Below are positions 1-6,562 of a stretch of 9,266 bases of DNA, in pieces. The DNA is taken from NCBI GenBank assembly GCA_012515635.1, contig JAAYXZ010000169.1, forward strand, positions 1 to 9,266, read 5' to 3'. Source of the stretch: Elusimicrobiota bacterium (GTDB taxonomy: Bacteria; Ratteibacteria; UBA8468; B48-G9; JAFGKM01). Positions within the stretch are counted from its first letter, which is position 1. The number at the start of each line of letters is the position of its first letter. The notes beneath the pieces are model-generated. The model saw nothing but the letters and a program-made list of their open reading frames with translations, was not told the DNA's origin and ran no database searches. The position numbers were made by a program, and so were the translations under genes.

Positions 1-80
1 ACCAAAGAAAAGAAAGCAAACAGCCAGAGATTGAATGGAGGGAAGGCAAAGATAAAAAGACCGCCGCTTATTATACTTAG
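1..80 (+). other. possible 3' end of a plus-strand gene, or intergenic DNA
   Basis: The minus strand offers no ATG or GTG start here after panD ends, so no minus-strand gene begins in this stretch. On the plus strand, the frame starting at base 3 is open from the window edge to a TAG at 78-80 and would encode a 25-residue charged tail. The frame starting at base 2 is also open, to a TGA at 32-34. Either could be the C-terminus of a gene lying to the left and converging on panD. Neither tail is recognisable, so this may simply be intergenic DNA. Confidence 0.2.
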
Positions 81-111
81 AAGAAGACGAAAGAACAGGC
101 CTCTTCTTTTA
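78..111. terminator. weak bidirectional terminator-like hairpin after panD
   Basis: AAGAAGA at 81-87 is perfectly complementary to TCTTCTT at 102-108, and the pairing can extend outward by a G-T, an A-T and a T-A pair. The loop is 14 bases. The stem is AT-rich and only short T-runs flank it (four Ts at 107-110 on the plus strand), so it would be a weak intrinsic terminator. Its position just after the panD stop is what supports the call. Confidence 0.3.
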
Positions 112-462
112 TGTTTTAACCCTGTTGTTCTCATCAAGTTCTGTTATATTGAGTTTCCAGCCCTTTATAAGTTCTTCTTCACTGACAAAAGAAACGGCAA
201 GAATGATAATATCATCCCCTTTTTCAAAATATCTTGCGGCAGGTCCGTTGAGACACATGGCTCCAGAACCTTTTTCTCCTTCTATCGTATAGGTTGTCAC
301 CCTTGCGCCTGAATTCGTATTAAGGACATAGACCATCTCTCCCGGCAAGATCCCTGATGCGTTTAATATATCTGTGTCAAGAGTGATGCTTCCTTCATAG
401 TGGATGTTTTTGTCTGTTACCCGCCCGCCTTTTATTTTGCTTCTGCACATACAACGAAACAT
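109..462 (-). CDS. panD: aspartate 1-decarboxylase PanD (pyruvoyl-dependent)
   Basis: PanD converts L-aspartate to beta-alanine in the cytoplasm, the beta-alanine branch of pantothenate and coenzyme A synthesis. The protein is 117 residues, close to the usual 115-130. It is made as a pro-enzyme that cleaves itself at Gly24-Ser25; the site is visible as HYEGS at residues 21-25, where Ser25 becomes the pyruvoyl group. Lys9, Arg54, Thr57 and Tyr58 fall at the positions known for catalysis and processing, and NGPAA at 72-76 matches the conserved NG-AA segment. I chose the ATG at 462 because AAAAGGAGGG lies 8 bases upstream and the protein then aligns with the family from residue 1. The reading frame continues open upstream, but that extension runs into the tRNA gene. 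The N-terminus carries Cys4 and Cys6, and Lys11 stands where E. coli PanD has His11. panD is likely on the same transcript as tRNA-Asn. No panB or panC is visible here. Confidence 0.96.
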   Translation of the reverse strand: MFRCMCRSKIKGGRVTDKNIHYEGSITLDTDILNASGILPGEMVYVLNTNSGARVTTYTIEGEKGSGAMCLNGPAARYFEKGDDIIILAVSFVSEEELIKGWKLNITELDENNRVKT

Positions 463-521
463 TGTTTTTTCCCTCCTTTTAAACACATACGGGATATTAA
501 GTCCATTAAGAGAAGTAAATG

Positions 522-593
522 CTCCGGCGGTAGGATTCGAACCTACAACCTTGCGGTTAACAGCCGCTTGCTCCACCGTTGAGCTACGCCGGA
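522..593 (-). tRNA. tRNA-Asn (anticodon GUU)
   Basis: Read on the minus strand, the 72-base gene folds as a full cloverleaf. It has a 7-bp acceptor stem TCCGGCG/CGCCGGA, a D-stem GCTC/GAGC, an anticodon loop CTGTTAA with anticodon GTT, and a T-arm GTAGG-TTCGAAT-CCTAC. The discriminator base is G. The top pair of the anticodon stem (27-43) is an A-A mismatch; the other four pairs are Watson-Crick. The 3' CCA is not encoded (CATTT follows), so a CCA-adding enzyme is needed. The gene lies 27 bases after the fmdB stop and 59 bases before panD. Confidence 0.97.
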
Positions 594-603
594 AATTGGA
601 CTT

Positions 604-633
604 ATTATATCACAAAACAGTTATTTTTTACAA
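604..633 (-). promoter_or_regulatory. sigma70-type promoter with extended -10 for tRNA-Asn (and probably panD)
   Basis: On the minus strand TTGTAA (628-633) is followed after 18 bases by a consensus TATAAT (604-609). The -10 carries a perfect extended element, TGATATAAT (604-612). Transcription should begin near 597, a few bases before the mature tRNA 5' end at 593. The -35 box lies inside the last codons of fmdB. No other candidate promoter is seen between here and panD. Confidence 0.75.
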
Positions 634-917
634 GTTGAACATGTTGTTGGTGGCGCTGAACAAGTAGAACAGGAAGAGGAAGTGTTGCTGGCGGTAATTT
701 GCTCTTTTTCTTCTCTTTCGCGTTTTTTGTAGTTTTCACTTCTGTATTCTGTGGTATAAAACCCCGGTCCTTTGAATATAATACCACCGCCCAATCCTAT
801 CAGGCGTTTTACCTTGCCCTTGCATTTAGGACATTTTGTGACCGGTTTATCAGTCATTTTTTGAAATTGTTCAAATTTATGCTCACAATCTGTGCATTCA
901 TATTCATAGGTTGGCAT
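621..917 (-). CDS. FmdB-family zinc ribbon protein
   Basis: This small 98-residue cytoplasmic protein belongs to the FmdB / CxxC-CxxC family, sometimes annotated as a putative regulatory protein; its biochemical role is not established. It begins with the family signature MPTYEYEC and has a zinc ribbon formed by Cys8-x2-Cys11 and Cys29-x2-Cys32. The conserved GPGFY-T-Y segment follows around residues 50-57. A charged Lys/Glu helix comes next, then a Ser/Thr/Cys-rich tail with two more CxxC pairs (CSTC twice), which may bind a second metal; such tails are common in the family. The start at 917 is fixed by AAGGAGG five bases upstream. It has its own promoter, and its last codons overlap the -35 box of the tRNA-Asn promoter. 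Confidence 0.93.
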   Translation of the reverse strand: MPTYEYECTDCEHKFEQFQKMTDKPVTKCPKCKGKVKRLIGLGGGIIFKGPGFYTTEYRSENYKKREREEKEQITASNTSSSCSTCSAPPTTCSTCKK

Positions 918-946
918 TTATTCCTCCTTATTCTAAATAATATAAA

Positions 947-974
947 AATATACCTTAAAAAATAAAAAAGTCAA
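947..974 (-). promoter_or_regulatory. sigma70-type promoter of the fmdB gene
   Basis: On the minus strand TTGACT (969-974) and TATATT (947-952) are separated by 16 bases, in a very AT-rich stretch. Transcription would begin near 940, giving a leader of about 22 bases that contains the AAGGAGG site at 923-929. The rest of the gap between mscS and fmdB (975-1046) holds an 11-base palindrome at 994-1004 and no gene. Confidence 0.7.
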
Positions 975-1046
975 TATAACTTTTATTTCTTATCTGTTAA
1001 ACAGTAGAAAAAAAGAGGTTCAAAGGAGGTGTGTTAAGATACCTGT

Positions 1047-2300
1047 TTATTTACTAAAGGGTAAGTTCTCTCCTTCTTTTCCTTCTTTGGCTTTTTTTTG
1101 TTCTCTGTCTGTTGCGGATGAACCCTCTGTCTTTTTAGATATGTTATCTATATATATCTTTGTAGGGAAAGCGATGGAGATTCCGAGTTGTTCTAAATTT
1201 TTCATAATAGCAAGATTTATTCTCTCCTTTGAAGCAAGAAATTCTCTGTAATCAAATACTTTAGTAAAATAGATGATGGTTATATTTAAACTGTATTCTC
1301 CAAAATCTGAAAAATTAACAATAACAGATTCTGGATCAACGTTTTTATCATGTAAAACTATATTCCTTATAAAGGGTACTGCTTCCTGTAATTGGGTTGT
1401 TGTGGTTTTATGGGTTACTTTTATGGCTTGGACCACTCTTCTTTTTCCTGCTTTTGAGATGTTCTCTATGACAGAATTGGCAAGAGTTTTATTGGGAATA
1501 GTGACCAATGTTGAATTAAACGTTCTGATACGGGTTGAGCGGAACCCTATCTCTTCCACTGTTCCCCTTATATCGTCCACTTCAATTATTTCACCAACTC
1601 CGAAAGGCCTGTCTGTAAAAATAGCAAGAGAGCCAAAAAAGTTGGCAAGGGTTTCTTGTAACGCCAGCGCTACAGCTAACCCTCCTATGCCAAGTCCTGC
1701 AAGCAAACTGGATATATTATAACCTGAGAGTTGCAATATCCAGAGAACTATTATGATACCCATAACAATTTTTACCGCTCTGCTTATGAATGGAACCATT
1801 TGCTTATCAAGTTTTGATTCGGTGCGGCTGACAATATGGGCAAGAGATTTGGTAGCCACATCTACTAACCTGAATAAAAACCATAGAATGATAACAGTTG
1901 ATGCAACTTTGAGTGAACTCATTACAAACCTGTTTATATCAGGTTGCTCTGGGAGGGGTAAGATAGCAAAATTAGCGGCAAGACCCGCAAGAAGGAGCAT
2001 AAACCCTAACGGTTTGCTTAATGCTTCAAAAAACAGATTGTCTATCTCTATCCGTGTTTTTTTGAAAACAGGAATAATCTTTTTTTCAAATAAATAGTCC
2101 GATATTTTTTTTAAACTAAAACCAAGAAAAATAAATATAATAGCAAGCACTATTCTCCAGATTTCCACCCCTAAAATTGTTTCGGATGCCCATGAAGGAA
2201 GGTGTAATTGCCAGTTAATGAAGTTAAATGGGGTGGTATTCTGTAATATTTTCATTTTTCCATAAAAAGGTTGCCCAAATATAATTAAGATATCTTTCAT
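1047..2300 (-). CDS. MscS-family small-conductance mechanosensitive channel
   Basis: The predicted inner-membrane channel opens when membrane tension rises, releasing solutes on hypo-osmotic shock. Its 417 residues are longer than E. coli MscS (286) because extra N-terminal helices are present. Hydrophobic segments lie near residues 44-62, 96-115, 130-150 and 171-190, then the glycine/alanine-rich pore helix at 197-228 (SSLLAGLGIGGLAVALALQE). The MscS beta domain follows, with RPFGVGEIIEVDDIRGTVEE at 231-250 and TIPNKTLANSVIEN at 267-280. The C-terminal alpha/beta domain ends with the typical IAFPT at 376-380, and a charged Lys/Glu tail of about 30 residues comes after. It starts 15 bases after the hydrolase stop, so the two are likely one transcript. 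The start at 2300 has no clear Shine-Dalgarno site; a second ATG 14 codons in (2258) is an alternative. The exact MscS subgroup cannot be fixed. Confidence 0.93.
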   Translation of the reverse strand: MKDILIIFGQPFYGKMKILQNTTPFNFINWQLHLPSWASETILGVEIWRIVLAIIFIFLGFSLKKISDYLFEKKIIPVFKKTRIEIDNLFFEALSKPLGFMLLLAGLAANFAILPLPEQPDINRFVMSSLKVASTVIILWFLFRLVDVATKSLAHIVSRTESKLDKQMVPFISRAVKIVMGIIIVLWILQLSGYNISSLLAGLGIGGLAVALALQETLANFFGSLAIFTDRPFGVGEIIEVDDIRGTVEEIGFRSTRIRTFNSTLVTIPNKTLANSVIENISKAGKRRVVQAIKVTHKTTTTQLQEAVPFIRNIVLHDKNVDPESVIVNFSDFGEYSLNITIIYFTKVFDYREFLASKERINLAIMKNLEQLGISIAFPTKIYIDNISKKTEGSSATDREQKKAKEGKEGENLPFSK

Positions 2301-2315
2301 AGGATTATTATATAC

Positions 2316-3095
2316 TTAAAAAAGTGTTTCTATCAAAAAAGACGATGTCTCTTCAATAACTGTTTTTTCCGAGAATTCGGTTGTAAAAGTATGCCCGCCC
2401 TCCGCAAGTATAATAAAACGGGGCATAACAGCCCTGTTATGAAATGCTTTAAAATAAGAGTAAGCGTGGTCAATTGGGAGTGTCGCATCATCTGTTGTAT
2501 GGAAAAGCAGAACATTCCCCTTGTATAGTTCGGCTGTCTCTATCGGTTTAATCTTATGCACAGAATCAAAGAATTTTTTGCTAAGAAAATGACCTAACCC
2601 GGGAGGATAAACTTTTCCGTTTTTTAATAGCGTTTTCTTCAGGTCTGCTGTGAGTATTTTTTGTTCTGTCAATTCAGGGTATGCTAATGGAGACCACAGA
2701 ATCAGCGCTCTTGTTTTGTATTCTGTTGCTGTAAAAGTAGCTATAATAGCCCCCATTGATAGTCCTATTACTCCTATACGTTCTTTGTCAAATCTTTTGT
2801 CCGCTTTGATAAACTCTATAGCGTGTTTTCCATTCTGTATTTGTGTGTGGAGTGTCATATTTTCAAATTTGCCTTCGCTGTCTCCTGAACCCATAAAATC
2901 AAACCTCAATACACCAATACCTTTAGATGAGAGAACTCTTGCTGTCTTTGTGAATAAAAAATGGCTCTCTGCCTTATGCCCTGTAAAACCATGGAACATT
3001 ACTACGATAGGATATGGTTGCTTTCCTTTGTCAGGGATATGTAGAACACCTGAGAGGTTATATCTGCCGCTTTTAAAATTTATGTTTTTTTCCAT
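2316..3095 (-). CDS. alpha/beta hydrolase (esterase-like, serine nucleophile)
   Basis: This 259-residue alpha/beta-hydrolase-fold enzyme is probably a carboxylesterase or related acyl hydrolase. Oxyanion motif HGFTG is at 35-39. The nucleophile elbow GLSMG at 111-115 places the catalytic Ser at 113. The acid is probably Asp203 in HTTDDATLP, and the base is His235 in EGGHTF. The strand-turn FDFMGSGDSEG at 65-75 is typical of the group. The HGFTG start and overall length resemble cinnamoyl/feruloyl-type esterases, but the substrate cannot be told from sequence. There is no signal peptide, so it should be cytoplasmic. The start at 3095 lacks an obvious Shine-Dalgarno site, and the leader contains overlapping inverted repeats. 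The mscS-family gene follows 15 bases later. A peptidase of the S9 type is an alternative name but fits less well because no propeller domain is present. Confidence 0.9.
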   Translation of the reverse strand: MEKNINFKSGRYNLSGVLHIPDKGKQPYPIVVMFHGFTGHKAESHFLFTKTARVLSSKGIGVLRFDFMGSGDSEGKFENMTLHTQIQNGKHAIEFIKADKRFDKERIGVIGLSMGAIIATFTATEYKTRALILWSPLAYPELTEQKILTADLKKTLLKNGKVYPPGLGHFLSKKFFDSVHKIKPIETAELYKGNVLLFHTTDDATLPIDHAYSYFKAFHNRAVMPRFIILAEGGHTFTTEFSEKTVIEETSSFLIETLF

Positions 3096-3105
3096 AGTTG
3101 TATGG

Positions 3106-3134
3106 GTTTATTAGGTTATAAACAGTAGTGTTTA
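3106..3134. repeat. two overlapping inverted repeats in the hydrolase leader, operator-like
   Basis: GTTTAT (3106-3111) pairs with ATAAAC (3118-3123) across 6 bases. Overlapping this, TAAACA (3119-3124) pairs with TGTTTA (3129-3134) across 4 bases. The result is three TAAAC/GTTTA half-sites 11 to 39 bases upstream of the hydrolase start. A weak -10-like TATAAC on the minus strand (3115-3120) lies within them. The DNA is AT-rich, so chance is a real possibility. Confidence 0.3.
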
Positions 3135-3233
3135 AATCAGGGTTTGTTCTGCGTTGCCTCTATTAAATAGTTTAACATTTTTATTTTAAGGTGTCTATCC
3201 AATAATTGAAAAATACTTACAAAGGGAGGAATG

Positions 3234-3293
3234 TTATAGGATGGAGTAGTATCGGCGCCCTGCTCCGCTGCCAGTTATTATAGGTATTTTCAT
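3234..3293 (-). other. GC-rich island with a 19-codon open frame and hairpin
   Basis: Inside the AT-rich divergent region, 3243-3274 has about 22 G/C in 32 bases. On the minus strand an ATG at 3293 opens a 19-codon frame (MKIPIITGSGAGRRYYSIL) ending in TAA at 3234. GGAGTAG (3243-3249) can pair with CTGCTCC (3260-3266), with one G-U pair, around a 10-base loop. There is no clear Shine-Dalgarno site for the small frame. It could be a small peptide gene, a structured RNA, a dispersed genomic repeat or a gene remnant. I do not recognise it, and the presence of a gene is not established. Confidence 0.25.
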
Positions 3294-3318
3294 GCTTCAA
3301 CCGCTTATGGTGTATAAT
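3289..3318 (+). promoter_or_regulatory. probable glnS promoter
   Basis: A perfect TATAAT stands at 3313-3318, about 70 bases upstream of the glnS start. The best -35 candidate is TTCATG at 3289-3294 with an 18-base spacer, which is a poor match to TTGACA. The -10 box is well supported; the -35 is not. Confidence 0.45.
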
Positions 3319-3386
3319 ATATATCAATATATTTACAAAAATTCGCAGTATAAACAAGTTTTATGTTCATATAGAGGATAAAATAG

Positions 3387-5057
3387 ATGCAAAAGAGAAT
3401 AGATTTTATAAGAGAGATTATAAATAAGGATATGGAGGAAGGCAGATATGCAAAAGTTCATACTCGTTTTCCACCTGAACCGAATGGATATCTTCATATA
3501 GGGCATGCAAAAGCAATATGTCTTAATTTTGAGATTGCCAAAGAATATCAGGGAAAATGTAATCTGAGATTTGACGACACCAACCCTACTAAAGAAGAAG
3601 AGGAATATGTTCTCGCTATTAAGAAGGATATAGGGTGGCTTGGATATGATTGGGAGGATAGGGAGTATTATGCTTCAAACTATTTTGAGAAACTTTATGA
3701 GATGGCGATTGAACTGATTAATAAAGGTAAGGCATATGTATGTGAGTTAACTGCTGACCAGATAAGAGAATACAGAGGAACTCTCACAGAACCGGGTAAT
3801 GAGAGCCCTTATAGAGACCGTTCTGTTGATGAAAACCTTACCTTGTTCAAGAAAATGCGGGATGGAGAATATCCTGATGGAACTATGGTGTTAAGGGCTA
3901 AAATAGATATGGCTTCACCTAATCTCAATATGAGAGACCCTGTGATTTACAGAATACTCCATACCAGCCATCACCGGACAGGAGATAAATGGTGTATATA
4001 CCCCACATATGATTGGGCGCATGGTCAAAGTGATTCTATAGAAGGAATAACACATTCTATATGCACGCTTGAGTTTCAGGACCATAGGCCTTTGTATAAC
4101 TGGTTTATTGAAGAATTGGGTATTCACCATTCCAGACAGATAGAGTTTGCGCGGCTCAATCTTACCTATACAGTGATGAGTAAGAGAATGCTTCTTACTT
4201 TAGTGGAGAATAATTATGTTGACGGATGGGATGACCCGCGTATGCCTACGCTTTCAGGAATGAGGAAAAGAGGTTATCCATCGGCGGCGATAAGAAAGTT
4301 TTGCGTTAATATAGGTGTGGCAAAGACAGAGAGCATAGTGGATATAGAGTTTTTGGAGCATTTTGTCCGCGAAGAACTGAACAGGACGGCAGAGAGAAGA
4401 ATGGCGGTCTTGAATCCTCTAAAAGTTGTAATTATTAATTATCCTGAAGGGCAAGAGGAGGAACTTGAGGCAATAAATAATCCTGAAGATGCCTCTGCAG
4501 GAACAAGGAAGATACCTTTTTCTAATGTGATTTATATTGAGAAAGATGATTTTATGGAGAACCCCATACCCAAATTTTATAGATTATCTCTTAACAGGGA
4601 GGTTCGTTTAAGATACGCGTATTTTATAAAGTGTGTGGATATTATAAAAGATGAGAACGGGGAGATAACAGAACTTCGCTGCATATATGACCCTGCTACA
4701 AAGGGAGGGGATGCCCCTGATGGCAGAAAAGTAAAAGCTACTCTGCATTGGGTGTCAGAGAAGCACTCCATAACAGGAGAGATTAGGTTATATGACCGTC
4801 TCTTTATAAAAGAGAATCCGTTGGCTGTTCCTGAAGGCGGCGATTTTACAATGAATCTTAATACCGATTCACTGAAAACTATTAAAAATTGCAGAATAGA
4901 ACCATCCCTTGCTAATCCGAAGCCGGGAATAGTTTTTCAATTTGAACGGCTGGGGTATTTTTGTGTTGCGTTTGATACCAAAAACAACCACCCTGTATTT
5001 ATAAGAACGGCAACATTGAAAGACGAATGGGAAAGAATACAAAAAAGAAAAAAATAG
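3387..5057 (+). CDS. glnS: glutaminyl-tRNA synthetase GlnS
   Basis: GlnRS charges tRNA-Gln with glutamine using ATP (class Ib aminoacyl-tRNA synthetase, cytoplasmic). Its 556 residues match the bacterial length (554 in E. coli). The catalytic Rossmann domain has [15 protein letters not shown] from residue 29, with HIGH at 37-40, and the class I KMSKS loop appears as VMSKR at 263-267. FDDTNP at 62-67 and YDWAHGQSD at 208-216 are characteristic. [17 protein letters not shown] at 280-296 separates GlnRS from the related GluRS, and the two C-terminal beta-barrels that read the anticodon occupy roughly 340-550. The start at 3387 is supported by AGAGG nine bases upstream. It is the only confident plus-strand gene, divergent from the hydrolase and convergent with mgtE. 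No terminator hairpin is seen after it. Having GlnRS suggests direct charging of tRNA-Gln, though GatCAB may also exist elsewhere in the genome. Confidence 0.97.
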   Translation: MQKRIDFIREIINKDMEEGRYAKVHTRFPPEPNGYLHIGHAKAICLNFEIAKEYQGKCNLRFDDTNPTKEEEEYVLAIKKDIGWLGYDWEDREYYASNYFEKLYEMAIELINKGKAYVCELTADQIREYRGTLTEPGNESPYRDRSVDENLTLFKKMRDGEYPDGTMVLRAKIDMASPNLNMRDPVIYRILHTSHHRTGDKWCIYPTYDWAHGQSDSIEGITHSICTLEFQDHRPLYNWFIEELGIHHSRQIEFARLNLTYTVMSKRMLLTLVENNYVDGWDDPRMPTLSGMRKRGYPSAAIRKFCVNIGVAKTESIVDIEFLEHFVREELNRTAERRMAVLNPLKVVIINYPEGQEEELEAINNPEDASAGTRKIPFSNVIYIEKDDFMENPIPKFYRLSLNREVRLRYAYFIKCVDIIKDENGEITELRCIYDPATKGGDAPDGRKVKATLHWVSEKHSITGEIRLYDRLFIKENPLAVPEGGDFTMNLNTDSLKTIKNCRIEPSLANPKPGIVFQFERLGYFCVAFDTKNNHPVFIRTATLKDEWERIQKRKK

Positions 5058-5106
5058 CGGGATATAGGAATATGCGTGTTTTTGTTTGTTGTCAGAGGAT
5101 GAAAAA

Positions 5107-6447
5107 TTAAAGTATTAACAGAGCAAGACCAAAGTATATCAAAAGTCCTGTTACATCAAGAATGGTGGTTAAAAGAGGACTGCTTATTATGGCTGGGTCA
5201 AGACGGATTTTTCGTAAAAGGATGGGGAGCAAACTACCTAAAAGGTTAGACCAGACAGTAATAACCAAAACGGAGAGACCTACGATAACGCTTATCTTAT
5301 AATCTCTTTTCCAAAAATAACTTCCGGAAAATAAGAGAAAGCCAAGAGCTACTCCGAGGTAGAGACCTATAGAGAGTTCTTTTTTAACTACATTAAGCCA
5401 TTTTTTAGGTGTCAGGTCACCTGTTACTAAAGCCCTGATGATAATAGTCGCTGACTGTGTAGCAGTATTACCACCTGTATCAATAAGAACCGGTATAAAA
5501 AAGGCAAGCATAATAATTTCTCCAAGCGTATCTTCAAACAATGATATAACCGAGCCGGAGAGAAAACCTGCAACAGCAAGAAACATCAGCCATACAACTC
5601 TTTTTTTAAAGAGAGAAGAAACAGATGATGTAGTATAGTTTACTTCAAAAGGTATAACGCTGGCGCCTTTATGTATATCCTCGGTTACTTCATCTTCATA
5701 AACGTCTATAACGTCATCTATAGTGATGATACCGAGAAGAAATGTCTGGGAGTCTACTACAGGTAAAACTGTAAGGTTGTATTTCTTCATTAAGTTGACC
5801 GCTTCTTCCTGGTCTTCAAAGGCGTAAATGGAATGAAAATCTTTGTCCATCAATTCTTCTATTTTTTTCAAAGGGCTGGCAAGTACCAATTTATGGAGAG
5901 GCATATCATCCACAAGATGCCATTTATCATCCACCACATATACGATATCAACGGTCTCTGCTTCAGTTCCGTGTTTTCTTATGTGTTCAATTGATTCCAT
6001 AACAGTCCAGTACGAGCGGATAGCGACATAGTCGGGGGTCATCAATCTGCCGACACTGTCCTCAGGATATCCTAAAAGTTGCATCGCCTCTTTTCTCTCT
6101 TCTATAGGAAGGATATTAAGCAATCGCTGAGTTACTTTTGCCGGCAATTCTTCAAAGATATCGGTTCTGTCATCGGGGGGTAAACCAAGGAAAAGTTCTT
6201 TTATATGGTCATTACTCAGTTGTTTTAAGAGGTTTTTTTGCTCATTGTAGTCCAATTCACTGAAGACCTCAACAGCAAGTTCACGCGGTAAAACACGAAA
6301 TAACACTATTCTGTCGTTTTCTTCTATGTTGTGGATTAAGGCAACAATGTCCTGTGGTTCCCATTCAGATAGTATTTCTTTTAGAATGCGGAGATTTTTT
6401 GTCTCAATCAGTTCTTTTATTTCGGGGGTTAATAATTCTCTCAACAT
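5107..6447 (-). CDS. mgtE: magnesium transporter MgtE
   Basis: MgtE is a homodimeric inner-membrane Mg2+ channel gated by intracellular Mg2+. With the ATG at 6447 the protein has 446 residues, near Thermus MgtE (450). The helical N domain spans about 10-125. Tandem CBS domains lie at about 137-195 and 200-255, with LMTPDYV opening the first and LPVVD...GIITIDDVIDV in the second. The plug helix follows, then five membrane segments from about 285. PVLIDTGGNTATQSATIIIR at 319-338 is the conserved pore-region motif, and the final segment has LDVTGLLIYF with Asp431 aligning with the ion-selecting Asp432 of Thermus MgtE. An in-frame GTG at 6465 would add six residues; neither start has a clear Shine-Dalgarno site, and I prefer the ATG. 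It lies about 115 bases after era and may be read through from it. No long leader able to hold an M-box riboswitch is present. Confidence 0.95.
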   Translation of the reverse strand: MLRELLTPEIKELIETKNLRILKEILSEWEPQDIVALIHNIEENDRIVLFRVLPRELAVEVFSELDYNEQKNLLKQLSNDHIKELFLGLPPDDRTDIFEELPAKVTQRLLNILPIEERKEAMQLLGYPEDSVGRLMTPDYVAIRSYWTVMESIEHIRKHGTEAETVDIVYVVDDKWHLVDDMPLHKLVLASPLKKIEELMDKDFHSIYAFEDQEEAVNLMKKYNLTVLPVVDSQTFLLGIITIDDVIDVYEDEVTEDIHKGASVIPFEVNYTTSSVSSLFKKRVVWLMFLAVAGFLSGSVISLFEDTLGEIIMLAFFIPVLIDTGGNTATQSATIIIRALVTGDLTPKKWLNVVKKELSIGLYLGVALGFLLFSGSYFWKRDYKISVIVGLSVLVITVWSNLLGSLLPILLRKIRLDPAIISSPLLTTILDVTGLLIYFGLALLIL

Positions 6448-6562
6448 AATACTGGATTTTATCACTATTAGGTGTGTTTGTCTAATTTATCTGTAGAATA
6501 AAGGGGTGGGTTTTTTGTGAAATAATGCCGTAAAATATTATTACTTGAATGCCGTGAGCGGG
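6448..6562 (-). other. era-mgtE intergenic spacer
   Basis: This 115-base spacer holds no gene. It contains the direct repeat AATGCCGT at 6524-6531 and 6548-6555, a short AT inverted repeat between them, and a poor promoter-like pair on the minus strand (TTCACA and TATTCT with a spacer of only about 15 bases). No strong terminator is seen after era, so mgtE may be partly transcribed from upstream. Confidence 0.4.

Noticed and set aside
31..312. 93-codon plus-strand frame starting at TTG
   Set aside because: It lies mostly opposite panD, has no recognisable features and no convincing ribosome binding site.
463..576. N-terminal extension of panD to an upstream start, giving 155 residues
   Set aside because: The extension is the tRNA-Asn gene and spacer read as protein; the ATG at 462 has a strong Shine-Dalgarno and fits the PanD family from residue 1.
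1022..1033. AAAGGAGG Shine-Dalgarno-like sequence on the plus strand
   Set aside because: The only start nearby (GTG) touches it directly and the frame stops after a few codons; no gene follows.
1003..1043. Intrinsic terminator after the mscS-family gene
   Set aside because: There is a T-run on the minus strand (about 1007-1013), but the nearest stem is only about 4 bp and too far from it.
5058..5106. Terminator between the convergent glnS and mgtE genes
   Set aside because: No stem followed by a T-run can be found on either strand; termination may be Rho-dependent or leaky.
6448..6562. M-box magnesium riboswitch before mgtE
   Set aside because: The spacer is too short for the usual M-box leader and shows no matching stem set or terminator.
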